DNA of 59,632 bases, from assembly GCF_900113125.1 (NCBI RefSeq), contig NZ_FOOG01000022.1:1-59632 (forward strand), given 5' to 3'. This stretch comes from Halobacillus alkaliphilus (GTDB lineage Bacteria > Bacillota > Bacilli > Bacillales > Halobacillaceae). The notes under the pieces were generated by a model. The model saw only the letters and a list, made by a program, of their open reading frames with translations. It was not told the DNA's origin and did not search any database. Below are positions 18,781 to 27,457 of this stretch, piece after piece; the stretch's first letter is position 1, and every line of letters begins with the position of its first letter. The translations under genes were made by a program, and so were the position numbers.

Positions 18781-19043
18781 AAAAAAACGCCCGTCCCGTA
18801 GCTTCCTCAGCTAAGGGACGAGCGTTATTACTCGTGGTTCCACCCAAAATTCCCGCATTCGATGCGGCTTCATTCATCCTTAACGAGGATTAGACGCTGC
18901 TCACTACTAAAAAAGTTCGTAAGCAAAGCTCAAAGGTGGTAAATATCGAAGTCGTCAGGCAGGAGCTTTCAGCCGGTGGCTCCCTTCTCTAATCAAGCGT
19001 CATTTCGTATTGTTGTCCTTATCATCGCTGGTTATTTAAATAT
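18781..19043 (-). ncRNA. T-box leader controlling thrS (Thr)
   Basis: The minus strand has the T-box sequence GGGTGGAACCACG at 18833-18845 followed by a terminator. In the upstream stem region, TTTACCACC around 18935-18941 supplies an ACC (Thr) triplet in a plausible specifier loop. Starved cells with uncharged tRNA-Thr would read through to thrS. Confidence 0.93.
18786..18826 (-). terminator. T-box terminator stem of thrS
   Basis: The stem AACGC(T/C)CGTCCC/GGGACGGGCGTT encloses a second small hairpin (TAGCT...AGCTA) and is followed by TTTTTTT on the minus strand. It overlaps the end of the T-box leader. Confidence 0.9.
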
Positions 19044-19049
19044 GTAGGT

Positions 19050-19078
19050 ATTATATCCATTATTCCAATGGAAATCAA
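19050..19078 (-). promoter_or_regulatory. Sigma-A-type promoter of thrS
   Basis: TTGATT (-35, 19073-19078) and TATAAT (-10, 19050-19055) are separated by 17 nt on the minus strand. The -35 box overlaps the last codons of ytxC. Confidence 0.8.
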
Positions 19079-19896
19079 GAGATTTCAAAAGGAAATTCTG
19101 ATAGAGGTTTCCAGCTAGCCTTCTCCTCAAAGATACTCATCAATAATTCCAGTTCTGAATCATTTCTTTTATCTGAATAAATGATAAGCTCATCAGGAGC
19201 GTGTACAAGAGCCGGCGTGATATTCCAGCGAAGCGGCAGATCTTTAATGGAATCATCAGGATACTGTCTTCTATAAAGCAGGGTCTCGGATTCACTTAAT
19301 GGATTGCCCTCATCATGATAATAGTGAAGTGAACCATTTTCCAGCAGATGTAACAGTTGGATACCAGTATCCTTGTGGTGTACACGGCACCTCCAAGAAT
19401 CCAAAAGTAGCTGAAAGGATTCTTCTTGTTTATATTCATCAATCAATAGCCCCGTATATTCGATTACCGTGCTATGAAGGTCCTCTAAACAATAAACACT
19501 CAATCCATCAAAATCCACGTTCCTGTCTCCACTTAAATACTTCTGAATAGCAGCTCTTAATTTCAAGTTTACATCGGGCAGGTTCAGGCTCTTTGGAGGT
19601 TTATCCTCGAATTCATGCCCGATCTCCAAGATCCGCTGGACTTCCTGCTGATCGACATAATAATAGCGATGTTTTAAAACCCCTTCTATCCAGCCCAGCC
19701 ATTTCCTATCTCTTATGACCATTAAAAGTCCGTCAACCGCTTCCTGATAATACAACCAATCGAGTGAGGAACCTGTTTCTCCTAATACCGCAAAATGGTT
19801 ATTATACTCTTTCAGATACCAATTCCCCTGTGTATGATCGACGGCTTTTAAAAAACTAATGGCCTCAGCCCGTTTAGAAAAATGTACACAAAACAA
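19075..19896 (-). CDS. ytxC: Putative sporulation protein YtxC
   Basis: This 273-residue soluble protein of the YtxC family is conserved in spore formers and lies between thrS and dnaI as in B. subtilis. No enzymatic motif is visible. The frame is open up to TTG 19929, but only TTG 19896 has a ribosome site (AGGGGG, 7 nt away), so I use the latter. The C-terminal part, with HAPDELIIYSDKRNDSELELL, is the most family-like. Role in sporulation is inferred from family distribution, not from sequence. Confidence 0.8.
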   Translation of the reverse strand: MFCVHFSKRAEAISFLKAVDHTQGNWYLKEYNNHFAVLGETGSSLDWLYYQEAVDGLLMVIRDRKWLGWIEGVLKHRYYYVDQQEVQRILEIGHEFEDKPPKSLNLPDVNLKLRAAIQKYLSGDRNVDFDGLSVYCLEDLHSTVIEYTGLLIDEYKQEESFQLLLDSWRCRVHHKDTGIQLLHLLENGSLHYYHDEGNPLSESETLLYRRQYPDDSIKDLPLRWNITPALVHAPDELIIYSDKRNDSELELLMSIFEEKASWKPLSEFPFEIS

Positions 19897-20024
19897 TAGT
19901 ATTCCCCCTAATTCCCGGCTTCCTTCCAAACTATATCATGTGGCTTCACGCCTATAAAAAGTATGAAGTGGACTAAGCATAAAAGGCGAGATTCCAAGTA
20001 TGAGTTTGTCCTATTCCATCTTAT

Positions 20025-20047
20025 ATTTATGTGTCAGTGTCATAAAT
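20025..20047. repeat. Short inverted repeat between ytxC and dnaI
   Basis: ATTTATG and CATAAAT are separated by 9 nt in the 180-nt gap after dnaI. It lacks a T-run and GC-rich stem, so it is not a terminator; it could be a protein site for ytxC, or chance. Confidence 0.3.
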
Positions 20048-20078
20048 CATGATACAGATCCTTAAAAATTAGAGGGGG

Positions 20079-21011
20079 CTATTCTCGGCGGTTGCGACCG
20101 TCTACATTGACCGCCTGGCTAAGCTGCTTTATTCTTTCTGTAATTCTTTTCGCTTTCACCTGTTCTACATCACCGCGATTGCTTAGCATGAGTACTTTCT
20201 CCAACTCTGCCAGACTATAATTAGAAGTAAAGAATACCGGCAGACGCTCCATCATACGGTAATGTAATATAGAGCCTAGTACTTCATCTCTGAACCAGGC
20301 AGACTGAGACTCTGCACCGATATCGTCAAGCATGAGTACAGGCGTTTCTTTAAATGCCTCTATCTTCTCATTCATCGAATCATCTTTAATAGATGCTTTA
20401 ATTTCTCGTACAAATTCAGGCATATAAATAATCATTGACGGAATATTCTTATCACTCAATTCATTGGCAATAGCTCCAAGGAAGTACGTCTTACCAACTC
20501 CAAAAGGTCCATGAAAGTATAAGCCCTTGCTTGGCAGCTCTTCATTTAGATTTTCAATATAGCGGACTGTCTTTTCCACCGCACTGCCACGGTCCGGATC
20601 CTTTAGATCAAGTCTGGATAAGCTTGCTTCTAAAATCTCCCTTGGCATGTGTAAACTTTTTACCAGAGACTTCTGCTTTTGCTGTTCTTCTACTTTCCTC
20701 TGACGGCGGCACTTATCGTAAGCTAATTTAACTTCGCTGCCTTCAACTTCAGCGCGAGGCACATAACCCGGAAGTATATTAATACACTCTTCCCGGGAAG
20801 GACACTTCTCACAGTCTTTAGATTGAGATTGATATTCATATAATTTAATTAACTGTTTTTCTACTGCATCTTCTGTAAGAGAAGGATGATTTCTGATTAA
20901 TTGTGACACTTCCTCAGACTGGACAACCTCTTCTTTCATACGATTCATTCGTTCCTGGAACTGTTTATGATCGCGCATCCATTTCTTTAATGATCTTTGA
21001 ATCGGTTCCAT
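20079..21011 (-). CDS. dnaI: Primosomal protein DnaI (helicase loader)
   Basis: DnaI is an AAA+ ATPase that loads the replicative helicase DnaC at the origin together with DnaB and DnaD. The 310-residue protein has an N-terminal helicase-binding region with a zinc cysteine pair cluster (CEKCPSREEC near 60-75). The ATPase domain has Walker A GPFGVGKTY near 165 and Walker B VLMLDDIGAE near 225. ATG 21011 gives MEPIQRSLK, matching B. subtilis; GTG 21023 lacks a ribosome site. It follows dnaB by 21 nt, forming a dnaB-dnaI unit. Confidence 0.95.
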   Translation of the reverse strand: MEPIQRSLKKWMRDHKQFQERMNRMKEEVVQSEEVSQLIRNHPSLTEDAVEKQLIKLYEYQSQSKDCEKCPSREECINILPGYVPRAEVEGSEVKLAYDKCRRQRKVEEQQKQKSLVKSLHMPREILEASLSRLDLKDPDRGSAVEKTVRYIENLNEELPSKGLYFHGPFGVGKTYFLGAIANELSDKNIPSMIIYMPEFVREIKASIKDDSMNEKIEAFKETPVLMLDDIGAESQSAWFRDEVLGSILHYRMMERLPVFFTSNYSLAELEKVLMLSNRGDVEQVKAKRITERIKQLSQAVNVDGRNRRE

Positions 21012-21032
21012 GGCTCTTCTCACACCTTATTA

Positions 21033-22382
21033 TCAGTTTCCTTTATTCGTCAGCCTCTTAATTCTTTCTGCAATCTCATCCGTATTTACAGCTGAATCCT
21101 GATGGGTCTGCTCATTATTCTTTTCCTTCTGGTTGAACCAGGCAGGAATAACTTCATCCTGCTTACTTTTCCGTTTATAATGATTTTGATTGCCCCACTG
21201 CTGATATTTCTGATGTTCAGCTTTCGCTAAATTCATGGCTTGTCTTACAGTAGTAACATTCTTTCTCGTCCAGTGACCGGCAATTTTCTCCATGTAGGCT
21301 TTGGATAACTTCATATCAGTCTTTAGCATTACGTAATGAACAAGGACATTCATGACTCCAGGAGAAAGTCCCTGTTCTGTCATAACATCACGAATCAACT
21401 TTAAATCCTGATCGGAGGCTTTATTCCCGCCTGAGAGATCCTCAAGTAATTCACGCGGGGAAATCTGCTCCAGCATATCAATAAACTGGTCCCCTTTACT
21501 TTTTGATTTGCTCGATCCTGCTACGGCTTTTTCTCTTTGGTCAATTTGACTGAAATTTCGGCTTGAAGGCTTTTCTTTCATAAAATCGTGACAAGCTGCT
21601 TTTAACTCATCGGCTACTAAGCGGTGATTTTCATCAATTGCCCAGGTAACAGCTTTTTCGATATCCAGCAAACTTAAATTGTAGAGAGAAGCGAGCTGGG
21701 TGATCAAACGCTTATTGGCTCCAGTTAGTATTTTGTCGCTTGGATACATTCGTTTCTTTAAGGCATCTTGAAGCCATTCAAAATCCACAAAGTCCTCTTG
21801 CAGAAAAGGGCCTCCGCTCTTACGAGAATAGTTTTCTGTTTGCTGATCATTGGCTTCAGACCTCGCCGCTTCAATCGTTTGGGAATGAAAAACTTCTCCG
21901 AATGTAGCGGTCACTTCCTCAAGACCCTCCACCGCATACTCCTGCTTAACAAGACGCCTCTTGAGCTGCTCATATTTTTCTGACCCCAGCTCATGATATA
22001 ACAGCATAGCCAGCATATTATCAAGAAAAAAGCCCTCAGGTGCAAAAGGCGGGTGAAGTCTGTATAAATATTCCGTCTGTTTTTCACTCGTTGAAAAACA
22101 GTATGTTTGCAGGAGGCCGATAGCCTCCAGCTTTTTTCTGGCTTCGTAAATCTTATCCAAAGGAACTGACAAATACGACATCAAGGTGTGATGAGTTTGA
22201 ATTTCTCCAGAAGAAGCCATGTCATACTCGGACACTAAGACTTGATATAAAGATACAGCTAATTGACCGATAATTGGCTGGTAAAGATGAGTTAGTGATC
22301 GATATGCACTTACAGGAAGTTCTCCGCACTTAGATAACCGAAACCCATCCACTGGAAGAAGCTTTCCTACAGAATGATTCAC
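21033..22382 (-). CDS. dnaB: Replication initiation and membrane attachment protein DnaB
   Basis: This Firmicute DnaB (not the E. coli helicase) bridges DnaD/DnaA at oriC to DnaI and the membrane. The 449-residue protein has an N-terminal winged-helix/tetramer region and two DnaB/DnaD-type domains. The C-terminal one lies around 320-390 and carries the YxxxIxxxW-like block YMEKIAGHW. A charged linker separates them. GTG 22382 follows GGAGGT by 6 nt. nrdR lies directly upstream and dnaI downstream, the usual order. Confidence 0.94.
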   Translation of the reverse strand: MNHSVGKLLPVDGFRLSKCGELPVSAYRSLTHLYQPIIGQLAVSLYQVLVSEYDMASSGEIQTHHTLMSYLSVPLDKIYEARKKLEAIGLLQTYCFSTSEKQTEYLYRLHPPFAPEGFFLDNMLAMLLYHELGSEKYEQLKRRLVKQEYAVEGLEEVTATFGEVFHSQTIEAARSEANDQQTENYSRKSGGPFLQEDFVDFEWLQDALKKRMYPSDKILTGANKRLITQLASLYNLSLLDIEKAVTWAIDENHRLVADELKAACHDFMKEKPSSRNFSQIDQREKAVAGSSKSKSKGDQFIDMLEQISPRELLEDLSGGNKASDQDLKLIRDVMTEQGLSPGVMNVLVHYVMLKTDMKLSKAYMEKIAGHWTRKNVTTVRQAMNLAKAEHQKYQQWGNQNHYKRKSKQDEVIPAWFNQKEKNNEQTHQDSAVNTDEIAERIKRLTNKGN

Positions 22383-22414
22383 AACAACACCTCCGATCTT
22401 TCATTAAAATAGAA

Positions 22415-22436
22415 AATGAGCCACGTCAGGCTCATT
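22415..22436 (-). terminator. Hairpin at the end of nrdR
   Basis: AATGAGCC/GGCTCATT with a 6-nt loop overlaps the nrdR stop and is followed by ATTTTCTATTTTA on the minus strand. It is probably a weak terminator allowing some passage into dnaB. Confidence 0.6.
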
Positions 22437-22896
22437 CTCCATCCTCGTGTTTAATTAAATCTTTCAGTTCATCTATAAATACATTAATATCTTTAAACTG
22501 TCTGTAAACTGAGGCAAATCGAACATAAGCAACTTCATCAATATTGGCTAAACGTTCCATAACCATTTCACCGATATCTTTACTCATTACTTCAGAAACC
22601 CCGCGATTTCTTAATTCTTTCTCAATATCCAGAGTCACATTTTCTAATTCTTCAACGGCCACCGGACGTTTTTCGCAAGCCCTGATTAATCCGCGCATTA
22701 GTTTTTCACGGCTGAACTCTTCCCTTGTGCCTTCTTTCTTTACAACAATCAACGGCACCTCTTCAATACGTTCAAAAGTAGTAAAGCGGAAATCACATTG
22801 CTCACATTCTCTTCTTCTTCGAATAGACTGCCCTTCTTCAATTGGTCTAGAATCAAGGACTTTGGTACTTTTATAGTGGCAATTCGGACATTTCAA
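22432..22896 (-). CDS. nrdR: Transcriptional repressor NrdR
   Basis: NrdR represses ribonucleotide reductase genes in response to the ATP/dATP balance. The 154-residue protein has an N-terminal zinc ribbon (CPNC at residues 3-6, CEQC near 31-34) and an ATP-cone domain from about 49 ([19 protein letters not shown]). It starts at TTG 22896, 10 nt after GGAG. Placement before dnaB is typical in Bacillus. No NrdR target genes are in this window. Confidence 0.96.
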   Translation of the reverse strand: MKCPNCHYKSTKVLDSRPIEEGQSIRRRRECEQCDFRFTTFERIEEVPLIVVKKEGTREEFSREKLMRGLIRACEKRPVAVEELENVTLDIEKELRNRGVSEVMSKDIGEMVMERLANIDEVAYVRFASVYRQFKDINVFIDELKDLIKHEDGE

Positions 22897-22936
22897 ATTC
22901 GATCAACTCCACATAGTCTTCATTTCATTGGCATCC

Positions 22937-23311
22937 TTACGATGGATCCACTCTTGTAAATTGTCCATCTAATTCGTCATAGAGATTAATAATTAGATTA
23001 CGACTAAACCCCAAATCTACAGGGCCTCCTGAATCTGTTGTGACAGAAAAATCTACAGCTATCCTAAAAGGACGCACCATAATAATCGTTGCCACTACAA
23101 ATGCACGTCTCTTCCCTTTATACTTTACTGTGATTTCCCCACGCTCTTTAGACACGGCAACAATTTCTGAAGGGGATGGAAAAAGGGACTCCACTGCACG
23201 AATAAGTTCCTCATGCTTAGCATTGTAGTAATGGGTAATAAGCTTCTCATCTTTATGCTGCTCACTAGTTTCCGAATGATTACTAAAATATCTGGATATA
23301 AATGCTTTCAC
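22937..23311 (-). CDS. Conserved protein of unknown function
   Basis: This 124-residue soluble protein has no membrane segment. The middle is rich in beta strands (EIVAVSKERGEITVKYKGKR, then two valine-rich strands), which suggests a small alpha/beta fold. Similar proteins in Bacillaceae are, to my memory, annotated only as cytosolic proteins. GTG 23311 follows AAGGGG at good spacing. It lies between speD and nrdR. No function can be named. Confidence 0.75.
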   Translation of the reverse strand: MKAFISRYFSNHSETSEQHKDEKLITHYYNAKHEELIRAVESLFPSPSEIVAVSKERGEITVKYKGKRRAFVVATIIMVRPFRIAVDFSVTTDSGGPVDLGFSRNLIINLYDELDGQFTRVDPS

Positions 23312-23444
23312 TTACCTAACCCCTTCATTCCATTCGACATTGGCTTCCTACATTTTAACACGATTCAACAAAATAAGAAATGGGAACTCAAATGGATGAA
23401 TCAGGTGAGTGTGATGAGAATTTGAAGAACACTAACCGATTCAA

Positions 23445-23476
23445 AAAAGCCACACAGAATATTCTGTGTGGCTTTT
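23445..23476 (-). terminator. Terminator after speD
   Basis: A perfect 16-bp palindrome (AAAAGCCACACAGAAT and its complement) has a T-run on the outgoing minus strand, 12 nt past the speD stop. Confidence 0.92.
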
Positions 23477-23487
23477 ACCTTTAACAA

Positions 23488-23865
23488 TTATAAAGCTCGT
23501 GACTGTTCAACTTCTACAGGGCCCATTCCTCTTGGAACTTCAACTGTTTCATTACGCCCTGCCTCTAAAGCTTCCACAATAAAATGAGCTGCAACATTAG
23601 GATCTATACGATCTCCACATGTATAAACATCAATGCTTGCGTACCCATGTTCAGGAAAGCTGTGAATCGTCAAATGGGATTCAGAAATAATGACTACTCC
23701 GCTAACACCGTGAGGAGCGAATTTATGAAAAGCAACTTCTCTTACTTCTGCCCCTGCTTTTAAAGCGGCGTCGACAAAAACTTGTTCTATATACGACATA
23801 TCATTCAATTTTCCTTCATTACAATCCCAAAGTTCAGCTATTACATGTCTTCCCATTGTATCCAT
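23488..23865 (-). CDS. speD: S-adenosylmethionine decarboxylase proenzyme
   Basis: SpeD decarboxylates SAM to supply aminopropyl groups for spermidine. The 125-residue proenzyme self-cleaves between E62 and S63 (ISESHLTIH) to form a pyruvoyl group; S63, H68 and C83 region (DVYTCGD) are all present. ATG 23865 has AGGGGG at 8 nt and gives MDTMGRHVI, the family start; the longer frame is rejected. gapB lies upstream, as in B. subtilis. The SpeE-like protein at 54083-55633 could in principle use its product. Confidence 0.96.
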   Translation of the reverse strand: MDTMGRHVIAELWDCNEGKLNDMSYIEQVFVDAALKAGAEVREVAFHKFAPHGVSGVVIISESHLTIHSFPEHGYASIDVYTCGDRIDPNVAAHFIVEALEAGRNETVEVPRGMGPVEVEQSRAL

Positions 23866-24145
23866 AATTAGGATCCCCCTTTTGTACATTAACTTCTTCC
23901 CCTTCTAAAAAACAGTCATGCACTACCACGGGGGAAAGTTAGTCCTGAGAGGTCCTAACCCTTTGAGTAGAGATGAAATGGATTGAAATTCAGAAGGTCA
24001 AAAAGAAGTATATACGTTATACCCCCATTTTGCAAGATTTATTTTCACATGGCTCTCTCTATATATTTTTTAATGATGAGAGTTCCTGTAAAATAATACC
24101 TTACACGATGGTCCTATTATAAGATACTTATGGGTTGATTGGCTA
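23866..24145 (-). other. speD leader / gapB-speD gap
   Basis: This 280-nt stretch has no gene. Near the speD start the minus strand holds a GTTAG...CTAAC hairpin with an inner CCT/AGG pairing (about 23937-23960), then a GTGGTAGTGCATGACTGTTTTTTAG segment ending in a T-run. A structured or attenuated leader is possible but I recognise no known riboswitch. Confidence 0.35.
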
Positions 24146-25180
24146 CTAAGAAACACGGGCTTCTTTTTCTTGCTTCATTACATTTCCTACATATTTCGCA
24201 AGATCAACGACACGGCAGGAATATCCCCACTCATTATCGTACCAGGCTAATATTTTTACTTTGCGGTTCTCAATTACCTGAGTAGAAAGAGCATCAATAA
24301 TTGCGGAAGAAGGCGAAGTTGTATAATCAATAGATACCAACGGTTCTTCATTATACTCTATTATACCTTTCATCTCTCTTGAAGCCTTCCTAGAAAATGA
24401 TTGATTCACTTCTTCAGCTGTTACATCTCTTTTTAGATCCACGACTAAATCAACTAATGATACGTTTGGTGTAGGAACTCTCAAAGCCATACCATTTAAC
24501 TTCCCATTCAAGCTGGGAATGACTTCCCCAAGCGCTCTGGCAGCTCCTGTTGAAGTTGGTATAATGGACTGAGTACATCCACGAGCTCTTCGTAAATCTT
24601 TATGGGGGTTATCTAAGTTTTTTTGATCATTTGTAAAAGAATGGACCGTGGTCATCAGACCATTTTCTATTCCAAATTCATCTTCCAGAACTTTAACTAC
24701 TGGAGCGAGACAATTGGTCGTGCAGGAAGCATTGGAAATCACATGGTGCTGTTTCGGAAGATAGGTTTCTTCGTTTACTCCCATAACGATCGTTGCATCA
24801 ACTTGCTTACCAGGAGCTGTGATGATTACTTTCTTTGCACCTGCTTCAATATGCAAAGAGGCTTCATCCTTAGTTCTGAACTTACCAGTAGCTTCAATAA
24901 CAATGTCTACTCCGAGACGATCCCAGGGCAATTCCAGAGGATTACGAGTGGAACACATCTCTATTTTTTTCCCATTCACTTCCAAACCATTTGCTGCCAC
25001 TCTAATTTCTCCATCAAAACGGCCGTGTACACTATCATATTTCAACATATGAGCTATAGTTTCAGGAGGGTAACTGGCATTAACTGCTACCAGTTCAATT
25101 GAATCATCTGCTGCAGCTTTTCTAAAAACCATTCTCCCAATTCTACCTAAGCCATTTATAGCGATCTTTGTTTTCCCCAT
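24146..25180 (-). CDS. gapB: NADP-type glyceraldehyde-3-phosphate dehydrogenase GapB
   Basis: GapB runs the GAPDH reaction in the gluconeogenic direction. The 344-residue protein has the Rossmann motif INGLGRIGR and the catalytic cysteine block SNASCTTNCLAP. The coenzyme-selecting loop reads VNASY in place of the acidic loop of NAD-dependent GapA, which fits NADP use. It sits between speD and coaE. B. subtilis gapB is repressed by CcpN during glycolysis. The upstream region has an AAGCGCTT palindrome (25247-25254) of unproven role. TAGGGGGCTGGAGC precedes ATG 25180. Confidence 0.95.
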   Translation of the reverse strand: MGKTKIAINGLGRIGRMVFRKAAADDSIELVAVNASYPPETIAHMLKYDSVHGRFDGEIRVAANGLEVNGKKIEMCSTRNPLELPWDRLGVDIVIEATGKFRTKDEASLHIEAGAKKVIITAPGKQVDATIVMGVNEETYLPKQHHVISNASCTTNCLAPVVKVLEDEFGIENGLMTTVHSFTNDQKNLDNPHKDLRRARGCTQSIIPTSTGAARALGEVIPSLNGKLNGMALRVPTPNVSLVDLVVDLKRDVTAEEVNQSFSRKASREMKGIIEYNEEPLVSIDYTTSPSSAIIDALSTQVIENRKVKILAWYDNEWGYSCRVVDLAKYVGNVMKQEKEARVS

Positions 25181-25312
25181 GCTCCAGCCCCCTATATATA
25201 TGATATACTTTAAAATCGATTTTTCAGAAATAGTATAACATATTGTAAGCGCTTTTTCAGTTAAACTAAGATTTTTTTTAAAAGTAGGCTACTCACAAAA
25301 TTATAAAATAAG

Positions 25313-25346
25313 AAACACGCCAAAACTAAAAAAGTTCTGACGTGTT
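25313..25346 (-). terminator. Terminator after coaE
   Basis: AACACG(T/C)CA...GTTTTGGCGTGTT pairs around an A/T-rich loop and is followed by TTCTTATTTTAT on the minus strand, just past the coaE stop. Some pairs are imperfect. Confidence 0.65.
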
Positions 25347-25347
25347 A

Positions 25348-25947
25348 CTATACGATGTTCCACTGATGAAGTATGTCTTTTAATTGTTGAAAACTTTCCT
25401 CTACAGCTCCATTATTATCGATTACAGCATCCGCCATTTTTGCTTTTTCCGCGATCGATAATTGTGCGTGGATTCTTTCTTCGGCTTCTTCACGTTCTGA
25501 TTGATCCCTTTCCATTAACCGGTTCAGCTGTGTTTCTTCATCTACATAAACCACCATTACCCGGTCCACATAACTGGTAAGTCTACTCTCAAAAAGCAAA
25601 GGGATATCAAGTACCACGGCTGGATAGTCCTCAGCCTTGTATGCATCTCTCCTTTCCAGCATTTCCTGTCTCACTTGCGGATGGACAATGGAGTTTAACT
25701 GTTGCCTCTTTTCTTCATCTGAAAAAATAATTTTTCCAAGTCGCTTTCTGTCAATCGTCCGGTCTTCCTTAAGAATTTGAAAACCAAAAGCCTCGACAAT
25801 TTTGTTGTAGGCAGGCTCTCCTGGTTCAACAACCTTTCTGGAAAGTTGATCGGCATCCACAACAGGGATGTTAAACTTTGAAAACATTTGAGAAACCGTA
25901 CTTTTACCGCTTGCAATACTTCCAGTCAATCCAATAACAACGGTCAA
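25348..25947 (-). CDS. coaE: Dephospho-CoA kinase
   Basis: CoaE does the last step of coenzyme A synthesis, phosphorylating the 3'-OH of dephospho-CoA. The 199-residue P-loop kinase has GLTGSIASGKST at residues 6-17, VVDADQLSR near 33 and VLDIPLLFES near 109. It starts at TTG 25947 with AGGAGG 7 nt upstream. It follows ytaF, mutM and polA in what looks like one minus-strand group. Confidence 0.96.
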   Translation of the reverse strand: MTVVIGLTGSIASGKSTVSQMFSKFNIPVVDADQLSRKVVEPGEPAYNKIVEAFGFQILKEDRTIDRKRLGKIIFSDEEKRQQLNSIVHPQVRQEMLERRDAYKAEDYPAVVLDIPLLFESRLTSYVDRVMVVYVDEETQLNRLMERDQSEREEAEERIHAQLSIAEKAKMADAVIDNNGAVEESFQQLKDILHQWNIV

Positions 25948-25959
25948 ACTGAAACCTCC

Positions 25960-26559
25960 TTACGTTAATTTCATTATCCCTATTGTAATTAATAATACAG
26001 CAGGTACAATCGAGACACTTTCTGCTTTTTCACTTAATTTGGCTCCGCTCAAAATCCCGGCATAGAGCATAAAAAATGTGATTATCGAGATCCATAAAGC
26101 TGTTACAAAAGGTTCAACCCCCATAAAAGCTCCGCTGATGCCGGCACCGAGTGTATCCAGTGAGAGGGCGGCTCCCAATAACCATACTTCTTTTCCCTTA
26201 ATACCGCCGGACTGATCAACGTCTGCTGCTACAGGATCGTTAAGTACGCGGGCAGGCTGGGACCATGGCTCTTTCTTCTGACTATGATCATGTTTACGAA
26301 AGTATTGATATAAAAAATACAATCCAATTCCAATTAAAGCTAGCGCCCCAAGTCTTTCCGCATAATCCGGATGAACCATCGGCAATATAAGAGCGCCCAT
26401 GTAAGAAGAGACCATGAATCCTGCACCTGATAAAAAGGCAATCGTTAAAATTCCTCTCAGTGAAAGACTGATCTTTTTCATCCCCAGAACGCATCCTATG
26501 CCGAAACTATCTATACTAAGTGCAATAACAAATAAAAAAGTGAAAGTCGTAATCCCCAT
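25960..26559 (-). CDS. ytaF: Sporulation membrane protein YtaF (MntP/cation-exporter-like)
   Basis: This 199-residue membrane protein has about six helices and the MntP-like pattern: two short-repeat halves with SIDSFGIG near 18 and LDTLGAGISGAFMG near 140. It belongs to the YtaF branch linked to sporulation in B. subtilis; manganese or other cation transport is only suggested by fold. It lies between mutM and coaE. A His/Lys-rich loop (KHDHSQKK) near 92 faces the solvent. Confidence 0.9.
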   Translation of the reverse strand: MGITTFTFLFVIALSIDSFGIGCVLGMKKISLSLRGILTIAFLSGAGFMVSSYMGALILPMVHPDYAERLGALALIGIGLYFLYQYFRKHDHSQKKEPWSQPARVLNDPVAADVDQSGGIKGKEVWLLGAALSLDTLGAGISGAFMGVEPFVTALWISIITFFMLYAGILSGAKLSEKAESVSIVPAVLLITIGIMKLT

Positions 26560-26603
26560 CTATTCCACCCCTGTTCGCTAAGGTGTAAATAGTATATGGG
26601 ACT

Positions 26604-27440
26604 CTAAAAATTTTGATACGATTGGCAAGTTGGACAAATATGAGTACCTCTTCCACTGACCTTCGTTTTTATGATTAAATCCCCGCATTCCATGCAAATT
26701 GTATCCTGTTTGCCATAAACCTTTAAATTCTGTTGAAAACTTCCAATTTTACCCTGGCTGTTTAGGTAAGATCTTATTGTACTTCCGCCCAGACTAATAG
26801 CTTCTTCTATGATCTGCACACTTGACTTTCTAATTCGATCTGCTTCTTCTTTTAAAAGCTGGTTCGCCAATCGTTCCGGGTGGATACGCGCTCTGTATAA
26901 GGCTTCGTCCACATAAATGTTTCCAAGTCCAGCTACAATGGACTGATCTAAAAGAACCGCCTTAATATTTCGGGATGTTTTTTGTAATTTATGAAAAAAG
27001 TAATCAAGTGTAAAGGCTTTATCAAATGGATCAGGGCCTAGTTGATTGAGAGGTTTCCGGTCCTTTTCTTCCCCTTTTGGAAACACGTGCATCGTGCCAA
27101 ACTTACGTACATCGTCGTATCTCAATTCTGTGCCATCTGTAAAATGAAATACGATATGAGTGTGCTTGGGCTTTTCAACCTCTGCCTCATATAGCCCGAA
27201 TTTCCCCTCCATCCGAAGATGTGAGACAAGCACCAAATCTTCCATGTGGAAGATCATAAATTTGCCTTTACGTTCAATATCCAGAAAGGATTGATTCTTA
27301 AGCAGGCGCTTGAACTCATCAGGATCTTTTGGATTCTTAATAATATTTCCCCAATAAACGGAAACATCATCTATGGTTTTATTTAAAATTAAGGTTTTTA
27401 ATGTTTGTCTAACTGTTTCGACTTCTGGAAGTTCAGGCAT
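26604..27440 (-). CDS. mutM: Formamidopyrimidine-DNA glycosylase
   Basis: MutM (Fpg) removes 8-oxoguanine and cuts the AP site. The 278-residue protein keeps the catalytic N-terminus PELPEVETVR (Pro2, Glu3) and Lys near 58 (RKGKFM). A helix-two-turn-helix is visible. The C-terminal zinc finger is complete, with CMECGDLI and CPTC at the end. GTGAGGAG precedes ATG 27440. It lies directly downstream of polA, so a repair polymerase and glycosylase are co-expressed, as in B. subtilis. Confidence 0.97.
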   Translation of the reverse strand: MPELPEVETVRQTLKTLILNKTIDDVSVYWGNIIKNPKDPDEFKRLLKNQSFLDIERKGKFMIFHMEDLVLVSHLRMEGKFGLYEAEVEKPKHTHIVFHFTDGTELRYDDVRKFGTMHVFPKGEEKDRKPLNQLGPDPFDKAFTLDYFFHKLQKTSRNIKAVLLDQSIVAGLGNIYVDEALYRARIHPERLANQLLKEEADRIRKSSVQIIEEAISLGGSTIRSYLNSQGKIGSFQQNLKVYGKQDTICMECGDLIIKTKVSGRGTHICPTCQSYQNF

Positions 27441-27457
27441 GGTGTCATTCTCCTCAC

